A DNA stretch of 64,000 bases from Actinobacillus equuli (GCF_900636745.1 NZ_LR134310.1:1790501-1854500); one strand, 5' to 3'; positions 53,444-62,891 are shown, counted from the first letter of the stretch. Program-made: numbers and translations. The notes: generated by a model from the sequence alone, not told the origin.

Positions 53444-54724
53444 TTAATCCACTTTTAGTAATTTGGCTAATGCCAACGACTTCCGTTCAATTTCTTGCCA
53501 TTCCGATTGCGGCTCCGATTCTTCAACGATACCTGCGCCAGCATAGAGTGTAATGCAATTTTGTTCAATTTGCGCGGAACGCAAAGCAACGCAAAATTCT
53601 GCCTCGTTCGGTTGTAAATAGCCGAATGTACCGGCATACCAACAACGAGTGAATTGCTCATATTCGGCAATAAATTTTTTCGCTGCTTGACGAGGCAAGC
53701 CTGCAACCGCAGCGGTCGGATGAATACGAGCAAGACAATCGGCATCACTCATATTTGGTTTTAATTGGGCAGCGATTTTACGGCGTAAATGTTGCACATT
53801 ATGCAGACGCTTAATTTCCGCTTGGCTGACGACGATTTCCGTTATGCAATCTTCCAGATTCATCTGAATGTCATCCACAACCAATTGATTTTCATAAATA
53901 TTTTTAGGATCAGTGAGTAACCATTCCGCATTTAATTCGGTTTGTATTGCACTTTCCGTTACCGGGGCGGTACCTGCTAGTGCTTCCGTATTAAATTGAT
54001 GACCTTTTCGATGGTATAAACGTTCCGGACTTGAGCCGACAAAGGCGGATTTCGCATTTTCCGCCCAAATAAAGTGATAACAACCTAAATTAGTGGTTTG
54101 ACTCGCTGCAAGTAGATCATAAGCAGATAGCTCATGTTCAAATTGCAATGTTTTCGCATTGGCCAGTACCACTTTGTTAAATTTGTGTTGTTGAATATGA
54201 TTAATTGCTCGCTCAATATTTTGTTGCCAACTATCAAAATCGTAAACGGAAGTCAGCGAAAGGAGATTGTTTTCCGTTAATTCAAGCGGTAAGGTTTGGG
54301 TGAAATTTGCAAAAAATTGTTCAAAAATGACCGCTTGTTGAGCTAATTCAGTTTCACTCAAGTAGAAATAAGCGGTCAGATTTTGCTGATTTTTTACTAA
54401 TTGCAAGCGAGGCAGAATAAATTGGCAGTTGCCTTCAAATTGAATGCCGCCGACTAAACCAAGCTGCGTTTGTGTTACAAATTGCTGCGCTTCTTCAAGG
54501 CTGGAAAACGATTTAGCGGTTCCGATACTGGCAATGGTCTGATCAGTGTCGCGAGCTTGCCAAAAAAAATGCGGATAATTTTCCTGCGCCTTTAACCAGT
54601 TCAATAAAGCAACATTTTCTTCAGGAAATGGCACGGAGGCTTGATATTCAATCAAACCGAAGTGTGTTTTGTTTTCTGTAGGTTGTTCGCTAAGTTGTTG
54701 TTTTAATTGATTAAAAATAGACAT
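53444..54724 (-). CDS. menF: Isochorismate synthase MenF
   Basis: 426 residues from ATG 54724 (the frame extends to TTG 54730, two residues longer). Converts chorismate to isochorismate for menaquinone. Chorismate-binding family landmarks: FNKVVLANAKTLQF, FVGSSPERLYHRKG, TEALAGTAPV, VQHLRRKIAAQL, IHPTAAVAGLPRQ, RCWYAGTFGYL. The standard H-P-T-x-A-V-x-G-x-P motif argues for isochorismate synthase rather than TrpE or PabB. The other men genes are not near. An uptake signal lies inside (54329-54338). Confidence 0.92.
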   Translation of the reverse strand: MSIFNQLKQQLSEQPTENKTHFGLIEYQASVPFPEENVALLNWLKAQENYPHFFWQARDTDQTIASIGTAKSFSSLEEAQQFVTQTQLGLVGGIQFEGNCQFILPRLQLVKNQQNLTAYFYLSETELAQQAVIFEQFFANFTQTLPLELTENNLLSLTSVYDFDSWQQNIERAINHIQQHKFNKVVLANAKTLQFEHELSAYDLLAASQTTNLGCYHFIWAENAKSAFVGSSPERLYHRKGHQFNTEALAGTAPVTESAIQTELNAEWLLTDPKNIYENQLVVDDIQMNLEDCITEIVVSQAEIKRLHNVQHLRRKIAAQLKPNMSDADCLARIHPTAAVAGLPRQAAKKFIAEYEQFTRCWYAGTFGYLQPNEAEFCVALRSAQIEQNCITLYAGAGIVEESEPQSEWQEIERKSLALAKLLKVD

Positions 54725-54887
54725 TTGCAAAATTTCTAAAGAATTTAACCGCTAGTTTTTAGCTATTGTAAAAAAAGGTGATTATTTTAGCTTATTTCCT
54801 CTTTAAATTCCTACCAAATCAGAGTAAAGTTGAACAATTTTCTACAATAAACAACCAATTTACCTAAAACATAACAGGACAAACACA

Positions 54888-56105
54888 ATGGAACGTTTCC
54901 CTAAATCAGATAAATTAGCACAAGTTCGATATGATATCCGTGGGCCGATTCATAAAGAGGCGATTCGCCTTGAGGAAGAAGGGCATAAAATTTTAAAATT
55001 GAATATTGGTAACCCAGCGCCATTCGGTTTTGAAGCACCGGATGAAATTTTAGTTGATGTGATTCGCAATTTACCGAAAGCGCAAGGTTATTGTGATTCA
55101 AAAGGTTTATATTCGGCACGTAAAGCGGTTGTTCAATATTATCAATCAAAAGGGATTCGTGGCGTAGATGTGAATGACGTTTATATCGGTAACGGTGTAT
55201 CGGAATTGATCACAATGTCGATGCAAGCATTGTTGAATGATGGTGATGAAATTTTAATTCCGATGCCGGATTATCCGCTTTGGACGGCAGCATCAACCCT
55301 TGCGGGCGGTAAAGCGGTGCATTATCTGTGTGATGAAGAAAACGAATGGTTTCCGGATATTGAAGATATTAAAGCGAAAATCACACCTCGCACCAAAGCC
55401 ATTTTGGTGATTAACCCGAATAACCCGACCGGTGCGGTTTATAGCCGTTCTGTTTTATTAGAGATTGCCGAAATTGCTCGTCAGCACAATCTCATTATTT
55501 TTGCTGATGAGATCTATGAAAAGATCATTTATGACGGTGCGGTGCATCACCATATCGCAGCACTTGCGCCGGATTTATTATGTGTAACTTATAACGGCTT
55601 ATCGAAAGCCTATCGTGTTGCCGGTTTCCGTCAAGGTTGGATGGTATTAAGCGGTCCGAAAAATCATGCGAAAGGATTTATTGAAGGCTTGGATATGTTG
55701 TCTTCAATGCGTTTATGCGCCAACACCCCAATGCAACACGCAATTCAAACGGCATTAGGTGGTTACCAAAGTATTGATGAGTTCGTGTTACCGGGCGGAC
55801 GCTTGTTAGAACAACGAGACAAAATGTATGAGTTGTTGGTACAAATTCCGGGGATTTCTTGTGTGAAAGCAAAAGGTGCGCTTTATATGTTCCCGAAAAT
55901 TGACACGGAAATGTATGGTATTAAAGACGATGCGAAATTTATTTACGACTTATTACAAGCGGAAAAAGTATTGCTGGTACAAGGCTCTGGCTTTAACTGG
56001 CATAAACCGGATCACTTCCGTGTCGTAACTTTGCCTTATGCGCATCAAATTGAAGAAGCATTGGGACGCCTCGCTAACTTCTTAAAAAATTATAAACAAT
56101 CTTAA
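54888..56105 (+). CDS. alaA: Glutamate-pyruvate aminotransferase AlaA
   Basis: 405 residues, equal in length to E. coli AlaA (YfbQ). Class I/II PLP aminotransferase making alanine from pyruvate and glutamate. The Lys that binds PLP is in YNGLSKAYRVAGFRQGW near residue 240; NPNNPTGAVYSR and the Asp of FADEIYE complete the active site. Ribosome-binding site ACAGGACAA. The RarD-like pair follows 47 bases later. Confidence 0.96.
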   Translation: MERFPKSDKLAQVRYDIRGPIHKEAIRLEEEGHKILKLNIGNPAPFGFEAPDEILVDVIRNLPKAQGYCDSKGLYSARKAVVQYYQSKGIRGVDVNDVYIGNGVSELITMSMQALLNDGDEILIPMPDYPLWTAASTLAGGKAVHYLCDEENEWFPDIEDIKAKITPRTKAILVINPNNPTGAVYSRSVLLEIAEIARQHNLIIFADEIYEKIIYDGAVHHHIAALAPDLLCVTYNGLSKAYRVAGFRQGWMVLSGPKNHAKGFIEGLDMLSSMRLCANTPMQHAIQTALGGYQSIDEFVLPGGRLLEQRDKMYELLVQIPGISCVKAKGALYMFPKIDTEMYGIKDDAKFIYDLLQAEKVLLVQGSGFNWHKPDHFRVVTLPYAHQIEEALGRLANFLKNYKQS

Positions 56106-56152
56106 TCTTTTCTCTGCCTCATCCACGGGGCAGATTACTTTTATCTATCTAT

Positions 56153-57046
56153 ATGCAACTCGGTATTATTTATTCACTTTCTGCTTCCGCATTATTCGGC
56201 GGAATGTATTATCTTGCCACTTTATTATGCCCGCTTTCCGGCGAGAGCTTATTCGGCATTCGTATGGTTGTTACCTTGCCGTTTTTGTTTTTAGCAATTT
56301 TTGTATTAAAGAAACAACATGAATTTTTTGCTTTTGCAAAGCGTTTGAAACAACAACCTCATTTAATTTTCATTATCTTAATCACTTCAGCGATTGTCGG
56401 CTCACAAATGTGGCTTTTCTTGTGGGCACCAAACAGTGGTAAAGCCTTAGAAGTTTCAATGGGTTATTTGCTGATGCCGATCGTCATGGTGGCTTTCGGA
56501 CGTTTGGTTTATAAAGAAAGTTTATCCCGTGTTAAATGGCTGGCGATTATTTTTGCAACATTAGGTGTGTTAAATAGCGTCATTTTTGCCGGTGGTATTT
56601 CTTGGGAAGGCGTTTTTGTTTTTGTTGGTTATCCTATTTATTTCCATATCCGTCGGAAATTCCAGCTAAGTAATATTTATAGTTTTATCTTCGAAATTAT
56701 GTTCCTGATTCCAATTTCGCTGTATTTTATTTGGAATACCGATATGGATTTTATTTATGCGCAAAATCCGAATATTTACTACTTTATTGCGATTTTAAGC
56801 GTAGTAAGCGGCACAGCGCTGCTTTCTTACACATTAGCCAGCACCATATTGCCGTTTAATGTACTTGGCTTATTAGGTTACTTAGAGCCGACATTTATGA
56901 TGATTATTTCATTTTTAATCGGTGAGCGATTGGATCCTAATTCCTATTTTTTGATGACTTGTTTGGTGATCGCAGTATTTTTCTTAATTTTAGACGGTCT
57001 TTTCAGTATCCGAAAACAGCGTAAAAAAGTGATCGCGGAGAATTAA
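56153..57046 (+). CDS. RarD-like EamA-family transporter, copy 1
   Basis: 297 residues with ten hydrophobic segments (EamA/DMT type). Family markers ALFGGMYYLATLLCPLSGESLFGIRMV, QMWLFLWAPNSGKALEVSMGYLLMPIVMVAFG and LGLLGYLEPTFM match RarD-type carriers. The first copy of a tandem pair with 57047; they share these motifs in order but differ widely elsewhere. Substrate unknown. The two copies might work as a heterodimer. Confidence 0.8.
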   Translation: MQLGIIYSLSASALFGGMYYLATLLCPLSGESLFGIRMVVTLPFLFLAIFVLKKQHEFFAFAKRLKQQPHLIFIILITSAIVGSQMWLFLWAPNSGKALEVSMGYLLMPIVMVAFGRLVYKESLSRVKWLAIIFATLGVLNSVIFAGGISWEGVFVFVGYPIYFHIRRKFQLSNIYSFIFEIMFLIPISLYFIWNTDMDFIYAQNPNIYYFIAILSVVSGTALLSYTLASTILPFNVLGLLGYLEPTFMMIISFLIGERLDPNSYFLMTCLVIAVFFLILDGLFSIRKQRKKVIAEN

Positions 57047-57913
57047 ATGTTAAAGGGCATCTTATGCTGTATGAGCGCCAACTTCTTATTTGGCTTGGGC
57101 TATTACTTTGCGATCTTATTACGTCCGCTCAATGGCGAAAGTATGTTTGGCTTCCGTATTGTGGTGCTAGCGCCCTTTATTTTATTGGCGATTTTACTGT
57201 TTAAACAAACGGCGAAATTTCAGCAGCTTTGGCAAAAAATCAAGCAAAATCCACCGCTTGTCTTAGTGCTGTTATTGCTTGCCTTGAATACCGGCATTCA
57301 GCTTTGGTTGTTTTTATGGGCGCCGAATAACGGACAAGCGATTGAAGTTTCGATCGGTTATTTATTACTGCCGATTGTAGCGGTAGCATTGGGTAAAATT
57401 GTGTTTAAAGAACATTTTACCCTGTTAAAATGGCTGTCACTTGGCTTTGCGGTGATCGGTGTGGTTTCCAATATTTGGCTGACCGGTTCGTTTTCGTGGG
57501 CGACCATTGTTGCCGGTGTTGGTTATCCGCTGTACATTACGCTACGCCGCTATTTCGGTATTAATACGCTCGCCACCTTTTTCGTTGAATTGCTGTTAGT
57601 GATGCCGTTTGCCGGTTATTTTATTGCTCAAACCGATATGCAGCCGATTCTTGCTGACAATCAGCATATCTATTATTTCTTGGCACTGTTCGGCTTAGTC
57701 AACGGTGCGGCGTTTATTTTATATATTGCTTCCAGTAATTTATTACCGGTCAATGTGCTTGGTTTACTCGGTTATGTGGAACCGCTGGTGATGCTTTGCG
57801 TTTCGTTTATGATCGGTGAAGTATTGGATTCCAAATCCTATCTGTTAATGATTTGCTTAGCGTTAGCGATTACTTTATTAACCATTGATAATTTTAGATT
57901 GGCACGCAAGTGA
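57047..57913 (+). CDS. RarD-like EamA-family transporter, copy 2
   Basis: 288 residues, ten hydrophobic segments; ATG directly abuts the stop of the first copy with no gap. Shares MSANFLFGLGYYFAILLRPLNGESMFGFRIV, IQLWLFLWAPNNGQAIEVSIGYLLLPIVAVALG and VLGLLGYVEPLVM. Tandem duplication followed by divergence. Slightly richer in G+C than copy 1. Co-translated. Substrate unknown. Confidence 0.8.
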   Translation: MLKGILCCMSANFLFGLGYYFAILLRPLNGESMFGFRIVVLAPFILLAILLFKQTAKFQQLWQKIKQNPPLVLVLLLLALNTGIQLWLFLWAPNNGQAIEVSIGYLLLPIVAVALGKIVFKEHFTLLKWLSLGFAVIGVVSNIWLTGSFSWATIVAGVGYPLYITLRRYFGINTLATFFVELLLVMPFAGYFIAQTDMQPILADNQHIYYFLALFGLVNGAAFILYIASSNLLPVNVLGLLGYVEPLVMLCVSFMIGEVLDSKSYLLMICLALAITLLTIDNFRLARK

Positions 57914-57930
57914 TTGAATGCGCTTTTATG

Positions 57931-57940
57931 ACAAGCGGTC
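57931..57940 (+). repeat. DNA uptake signal sequence (Apl type)
   Basis: Perfect ACAAGCGGTCAAATTT with a TTTTTTGCAAAA tail, between the RarD-like pair and priA. Confidence 0.92.
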
Positions 57941-58014
57941 AAATTTGTATGATTTTTTGCAAAACCTCATAGGACAATAGATAATAAGCTATTGTCCTTT
58001 CATTTTTATAGATT

Positions 58015-60231
58015 ATGTCGAAGCTAGTTAGAGTGGCATTGCCTGTGCCGTTACATCGTTATTTTGATTATTTGCTGCCGCCGTTTTTGTCGGCAGTTAA
58101 AGGCGTGCGTGTTGAAGTGCCTTTCGGTAATCAAACGAAAATCGGCGTGGTGGTGGATTTCCCTAAAACAAGCGATGTTTCCGAAGATAAGATCAAACCG
58201 ATTAAAGCGGTATTAGATTTAGAACCGATTTTTGACGAGGAAATTTGGGCATTGATCCGTTGGGCGGCTCGTTATTATCACGCCCCTATCGGTGAAGTGG
58301 CGATCAATGCTTTGCCGGTGAAATTGCGCAATGGTGATAGCACCGAGAGATCGCAGCCAGATTACTTTGCGGTTACCGAAGCCGGACGTGCGGCATTGCT
58401 CTCGGGTGAGAATAAACGGGCAAAAAAACAACAAGATTTACTGGCGGAACTGGCAGAAACTGCAAATTTTTTTGAAAAACCGACCGCTTGTAGCCAATCG
58501 GCTTGGAAAGGGCTATTGGAAAAAAACTATATCGAACCGGTTAATGTGCCGTTTGAGCCGCAACATTGGCAAAAAAAATTGCAAAATCGACCGCTTGTAA
58601 ACTTGCAGAATCGACTGGTATTAAATAAACAGCAAACCTTGGTCGTTAGCCGTTTAACGGTACAAAACGGCTTTGAAACCTTTTTATTAAACGGTGTGAC
58701 CGGCTCGGGTAAAACTGAAGTGTATCTGCAAGTGATTGAAGAGGTGTTAAAGCGAGGCGAACAAGTGTTGGTGTTAGTGCCGGAAATCGGACTGACCCCG
58801 CAAACGGTACAACGATTTAAAGCGCGTTTTAATGTTGAAATTGATGTACTACATTCGAATATGAATGAAACCGAACGCTTGAATGCTTGGTTGCGAGCAA
58901 AAAACGGTGAAAGTGCGATTGTGATTGGCACGCGTTCGGCATTGTTCAGCCAGTTTGAGAAATTGGGTTTAATCATTATTGATGAAGAACACGATAGTTC
59001 TTTCAAACAACAAGACGGCTGGCGTTATCACGCAAGAGATTTGGCAATTTTACGGGCAAAAAATTTACATATTCCGATCATTTTAGGATCTGCAACCCCA
59101 AGCTTAGAAAGCGTGCAGAATGCTCAAAACGGCAAGTTTATCGAACTATCTTTAACTGCCCGTGCTGGTAATGCTCAACAGGCGAAACAGCAACTGATTG
59201 ATTTAAAAACACAGCGTATTACCGCCGGACTTTCCGACCGCTTATTAGCGATGATGAAACAGCATTTGGAGCAAGGCAATCAGGTAATGTTGTTTTTAAA
59301 TCGTCGTGGCTTTGCGCCGGTTTTGCTCTGCCATGAGTGTGGCTGGATGTGTGAATGTAACGCTTGTGAAAAGCCTTACACTTATCATCAGAAACAAAAA
59401 ATCTTGCGTTGTCATCATTGTTCTTCGCAGCGAGTGATTCCTCGCCAGTGTGGACATTGTGGCTCAACCAATCTGATTACGACCGGAGTGGGGACGGAGC
59501 AGTTGGAGCAAGTACTAAGTGAGCAGTTCCCAACTTACCAAATTAGCCGTATCGACCGAGATTCCACTGCTCGTAAAGGGGCGTTGGAAAATCACTTAAA
59601 CGATATCCGAGAAGGCAAAAGCCAAATTTTGATTGGTACGCAAATGTTAGCGAAAGGACATCATTTTCCAAATGTTACATTGGTAGCGATTGTGAATGTA
59701 GATTCGGCACTGTTTTCGACCGACTTCCGTGCGGAAGAACGTTTGGCACAGCTTTATGTGCAAGTAGCAGGACGTGCCGGACGGGCGGAAAAGCAGGGCG
59801 AAGTGGTGTTACAAACGCATTATCCGGAACATCCGTTGCTCAAGACTTTGTTAGAACAAGGGTATTTGGCGTTTGCACAAGAAGCGTTAAAAATGCGTAA
59901 AGTGATGGGCTTGCCGCCGTTTGCTGCGCAAGTGTTGTTACGGGCAACCGGTAAAGACAATCAACAAGTGGTAAATCTTTTGCAAAATTTGACCGCTTAT
60001 TTTCAGCAAAAATGTACGGAACTCGGTTTGCAGGATATCCAGCTTCTACCGCCTTTTTCCGCACCGATGGCAAAAAAAGCAGGGCATTATCGCTGGCTGT
60101 TATTAATTCAGCATCGCTCAAGAGGCGTATTACAACAGTTGATCGATCAATTTGATTTGGATAAAGCCAATTTAGGCTTACAAAATAATATTCGTTTAAC
60201 CTTAGATATCGATCCGCAAGAAATCGGCTAA
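58015..60231 (+). CDS. priA: Primosomal replication restart helicase PriA
   Basis: 738 residues (E. coli 732). Restarts stalled replication forks by loading DnaB. N-terminal 3'-DNA-binding domain (about 1-100), Walker A GVTGSGKTEVYLQ near residue 226, Walker B/DEEH in LIIIDEEHDSSF near 322, and a zinc-binding insertion with eight Cys (C-H-E-C, C-E-C-N-A-C, C-H-H-C, C-G-H-C, about 440-485). Two perfect uptake signals (58482-58491, 58589-58598) lie inside, in the spacer between the 3'-end binding domain and the helicase core (about residues 155-195), where the peptide tolerates N-R-P-L-V. Confidence 0.97.
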   Translation: MSKLVRVALPVPLHRYFDYLLPPFLSAVKGVRVEVPFGNQTKIGVVVDFPKTSDVSEDKIKPIKAVLDLEPIFDEEIWALIRWAARYYHAPIGEVAINALPVKLRNGDSTERSQPDYFAVTEAGRAALLSGENKRAKKQQDLLAELAETANFFEKPTACSQSAWKGLLEKNYIEPVNVPFEPQHWQKKLQNRPLVNLQNRLVLNKQQTLVVSRLTVQNGFETFLLNGVTGSGKTEVYLQVIEEVLKRGEQVLVLVPEIGLTPQTVQRFKARFNVEIDVLHSNMNETERLNAWLRAKNGESAIVIGTRSALFSQFEKLGLIIIDEEHDSSFKQQDGWRYHARDLAILRAKNLHIPIILGSATPSLESVQNAQNGKFIELSLTARAGNAQQAKQQLIDLKTQRITAGLSDRLLAMMKQHLEQGNQVMLFLNRRGFAPVLLCHECGWMCECNACEKPYTYHQKQKILRCHHCSSQRVIPRQCGHCGSTNLITTGVGTEQLEQVLSEQFPTYQISRIDRDSTARKGALENHLNDIREGKSQILIGTQMLAKGHHFPNVTLVAIVNVDSALFSTDFRAEERLAQLYVQVAGRAGRAEKQGEVVLQTHYPEHPLLKTLLEQGYLAFAQEALKMRKVMGLPPFAAQVLLRATGKDNQQVVNLLQNLTAYFQQKCTELGLQDIQLLPPFSAPMAKKAGHYRWLLLIQHRSRGVLQQLIDQFDLDKANLGLQNNIRLTLDIDPQEIG

Positions 60232-60245
60232 CAGCGGATTCATAC

Positions 60246-60304
60246 GATAAGCGGTCTGATTTTCCTCGTTTTTTGCAAAAAATAACGAAAATCAGACCGC
60301 TTGT
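60246..60304. terminator. Bidirectional paired-uptake-signal terminator, priA / elyC-like
   Basis: AAGCGGTCTGATTTTC and GAAAATCAGACCGCTT are perfect inverted copies with an inner CGTT / AACG pairing; the right arm holds a perfect core (60295-60304). Confidence 0.8.
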
Positions 60305-60313
60305 GATGTAAGG

Positions 60314-61057
60314 CTAAAGGGATTCTTTTAGATAGCCCATCCATTCTTTTAGTGAAATCATCACACTGCTCAATGCTCCGGCTTGCGGAAGATAATAGAA
60401 ATAATTGTAGTAATCTTCCGGTGTGACTCCTGCGCCGGTACTCGCCGGCAGCACTTCAAAACCTTGTTTTTCAAACAACATTTTGGCGCGTTTCATATGC
60501 CATTGATTGGTGACCAAGACAATTTTATTGATGCCTTCTTTAGCTAACATTTCACGAGAAAATTGCGCATTTTCTTTGGTGGTTTTCGCTTTTTCTTCCA
60601 ACCATTTTGCTTTTACTTGGAAGAATTGTTCAAATTCTTTTGCCATCATTGCTGCTTCGGAATTGCCGTTCGGACTGCTTCCGGTCACTAAAATCGGTAG
60701 TGATGTTTCTTTAGTTAAAAAAGCCCCATAACGCATACGATCAAGGGTGGAATCGCCGGTAGCAATGTTGCCGAATAATTCTTGGCTGTCTCGCATACCG
60801 CCGCTTAATACCACGATTGCTTGCGCAGTTCGGTAATCATCAAGGGTTAAATTATCATTTGTCACTAATGAATCACTGAGCTTGGTTGCAACAAGAGGAG
60901 TGCTGATCAGATACAAGACGATAATGCCGAATGCGGCTAGGAAACGGCTTAATTTTTTGTAGTGAAAACGTGCGAGTATCAGAGAAAGGATCCAAAGTAG
61001 CGCAATGCTAAACGGCGGTAAGATAATTGATGTCAGCAGTTTGGTTAGAAAAAACAT
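60314..61057 (-). CDS. ElyC/SanA-type DUF218 envelope protein
   Basis: 247 residues. Two N-terminal membrane segments (about 5-28, 36-55) then a periplasmic DUF218 domain with IVVLSGG (about 79-86), ILVTGSSP, E-N-A-Q-F-S and V-T-N-Q-W-H-M-K-R-A, in the order of ElyC, which supports peptidoglycan synthesis in E. coli; SanA/YdcF have the same domain but a different anchor. Exact role here not known. Single gene, divergent from neuD. Confidence 0.82.
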   Translation of the reverse strand: MFFLTKLLTSIILPPFSIALLWILSLILARFHYKKLSRFLAAFGIIVLYLISTPLVATKLSDSLVTNDNLTLDDYRTAQAIVVLSGGMRDSQELFGNIATGDSTLDRMRYGAFLTKETSLPILVTGSSPNGNSEAAMMAKEFEQFFQVKAKWLEEKAKTTKENAQFSREMLAKEGINKIVLVTNQWHMKRAKMLFEKQGFEVLPASTGAGVTPEDYYNYFYYLPQAGALSSVMISLKEWMGYLKESL

Positions 61058-61145
61058 TGTTGCTCCCGATAGATAAATATTTTGCGTATTTTCTACGATT
61101 TATTGCTAAAATGCACATTCTATTTCTCTTTAAGTGAAAGATACG

Positions 61146-61778
61146 ATGAGAAAAAAAATTGTACTAATAGGTGCCGGCGGTTATGCCAAGTCTGTTTTGG
61201 ACTCGTTAGATGAGCAACAGCTCGAATTCTGTGGGTTTATTGATAATTTCAAACCGACCGGTTGTTCGCACTTGGGCTATCCGATTCTGGCGCACACGAT
61301 TCAAGAGTTTGAACAGCGAGATCAATATTGCTATTTCGTTAGTATTGGCAATAACGAGCATCGATTTGAAAAATTTTTAGCGTTAACTCAGTTAGGTTGT
61401 GAAATTGTCAATGTGATTGATAAAACCGCAATTGTGTCCAACCGTTCTCAACTGGGGAAAGGTGTATTTGTCGGTAAGATGGCAATCGTGAATGCGGGGG
61501 TAACGGTCGGTGATAACGTGGTGATCAACACCAAAGCTTTAGTTGAACATGGTTGTTTTATCGGCAATCACTGCAATATTTCCACCAATACGACACTAAA
61601 CGGTGATGTGATTGTCGAAGATTTCGCTTTTGTCGGCAGCTCGTCCGTGGTGAATGGTCAGCTACGTATCGGTGAAAAAGCGATGGTAGCTTCCGGTGCG
61701 GTGGTGATTCGTAATGTCGAACCTCGTACTGTGGTGGCGGGCGTACCAGCTAAATTTATTAAAGAACATAATCATTAA
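61146..61778 (+). CDS. neuD: NeuD-type sialic acid O-acetyltransferase
   Basis: 210 residues from ATG 61146 (a GTG at 61134 would add four). N-terminal Rossmann-like part (KIVLIGAGGYAKSVLDSL) and a left-handed beta-helix of hexapeptide repeats (about 95-200: I-V-N-A-G-V-T-V-G-D, I-S-T-N-T-T-L-N-G-D, V-A-S-G-A-V-V), the NeuD/PglD plan. The next genes are neuB and neuA, which supports sialic acid acetylation rather than PglD-type glycosylation. First gene of the sialic acid cluster. Confidence 0.88.
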   Translation: MRKKIVLIGAGGYAKSVLDSLDEQQLEFCGFIDNFKPTGCSHLGYPILAHTIQEFEQRDQYCYFVSIGNNEHRFEKFLALTQLGCEIVNVIDKTAIVSNRSQLGKGVFVGKMAIVNAGVTVGDNVVINTKALVEHGCFIGNHCNISTNTTLNGDVIVEDFAFVGSSSVVNGQLRIGEKAMVASGAVVIRNVEPRTVVAGVPAKFIKEHNH

Positions 61779-61805
61779 GAAAAGTCTCTATAGGAAGCAA
61801 ATTAA

Positions 61806-62843
61806 ATGAGTAAAGTATTTATCGTGGCGGAAATCGGTTGTAACCATAATGGTGACCCAGCGTTAGCGAAAAAAATGGTGGATGTGGCGAAAGAATGTGG
61901 CGTGGATGCGGTAAAATTCCAAACCTTCAAAGCGGATAAATTAATTTCAAAATATGCGCCAAAAGCGGAATATCAAAAAGTCACGACCGGTACAGCGGAT
62001 TCTCAATTAGAGATGACCCGTAAACTGGAATTACCTTATGATGAATTTGTGAAATTAGAAGCTTACGCACGTTCATTAGGTTTAGAAGTGTTTTCAACAC
62101 CGTTCGATTTTGAATCGATTGATTTCTTAGCCGGCCAGCAGCAAAAAGTGTGGAAAATTCCATCAGGTGAATTAACCAACTTGCCGTATTTAGAAAAAAT
62201 TGCACGTTTACCGATTGAAGGTAAAACTATTGTGATTTCAACCGGTATGGCAACGATTGAAGAGACTAAACAATCGCTTAAAGTCTTGGAAGATAATGGG
62301 ATGGCGAAAAAAGACATCACCATTTTACACTGCAATACCGAATATCCGACCCCTTACGAAGATGTGAACTTAAATGCATTCCATCAATTAAAACAGGAAT
62401 TCGGCGAATACAGTTTAGGTTTCTCAGACCATTCTGCAGGCTACTTTGCCGGTCTTGCGGCAGTGCCTTACGGTATTACTTTCATTGAGAAACATTTTAC
62501 GTTAGATAAAAACTTTGAAGGCCCGGACCATAAAGCTTCGGTCACGCCGGAAGAATTAAAATTATTATGTGAAGGCATTCGTGCGGTAGAAAAATCGCTC
62601 GGCTCTTCAGAAAAAATCGTGACCAATTCGGAAGCGAAAAACAAAATCGTGGCGCGTAAATCAATTATTGCCGCTCGCCCAATCAAAAAAGGTGAAATTT
62701 TTACCACCGATAACATTACCACCAAACGCCCGGGCAACGGTATTAGCCCAATGTTCTGGTATGAGGTATTAGGTAAAGAAGCGGAACAGGATTTTGAAGA
62801 AGATCAGCTGATTGCCGACAGTCGTTTTGAAAACCAAATGTAA
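61806..62843 (+). CDS. neuB: N-acetylneuraminate synthase
   Basis: 345 residues, usual length (E. coli K1 346). Condenses ManNAc and PEP to Neu5Ac. TIM barrel: VAEIGCNHNGDPALAKKMVDVA, AVKFQTFKADKL, STPFDFES, KIPSGELTN, ILHCNTEYPTP, GFSDHSAG, EKHFTLDK; then a C-terminal SAF (antifreeze-like) domain from about residue 285. Ribosome-binding site AGGAAG. neuC, needed to make ManNAc, is not in the window. Followed by a strong hairpin before neuA. Confidence 0.96.
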   Translation: MSKVFIVAEIGCNHNGDPALAKKMVDVAKECGVDAVKFQTFKADKLISKYAPKAEYQKVTTGTADSQLEMTRKLELPYDEFVKLEAYARSLGLEVFSTPFDFESIDFLAGQQQKVWKIPSGELTNLPYLEKIARLPIEGKTIVISTGMATIEETKQSLKVLEDNGMAKKDITILHCNTEYPTPYEDVNLNAFHQLKQEFGEYSLGFSDHSAGYFAGLAAVPYGITFIEKHFTLDKNFEGPDHKASVTPEELKLLCEGIRAVEKSLGSSEKIVTNSEAKNKIVARKSIIAARPIKKGEIFTTDNITTKRPGNGISPMFWYEVLGKEAEQDFEEDQLIADSRFENQM

Positions 62844-62848
62844 TTCTC

Positions 62849-62870
62849 GCCCCCATTTGGGGGCATTTTT
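62849..62870 (+). terminator. Terminator between neuB and neuA
   Basis: GCCCCC / GGGGGC stem with a 4-base loop, then ATTTTT. It would limit readthrough into neuA. Confidence 0.8.
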
Positions 62871-62877
62871 AGCTTAT

Positions 62878-62891
62878 AAGCGGTCAAATTT
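62878..62891 (+). repeat. Uptake-signal variant at the neuA ribosome-binding position
   Basis: AAGCGGTCAAATTT lies directly against the neuA ATG (62892) and takes the place of a normal ribosome-binding site; the first two bases of the consensus are changed. Confidence 0.55.
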
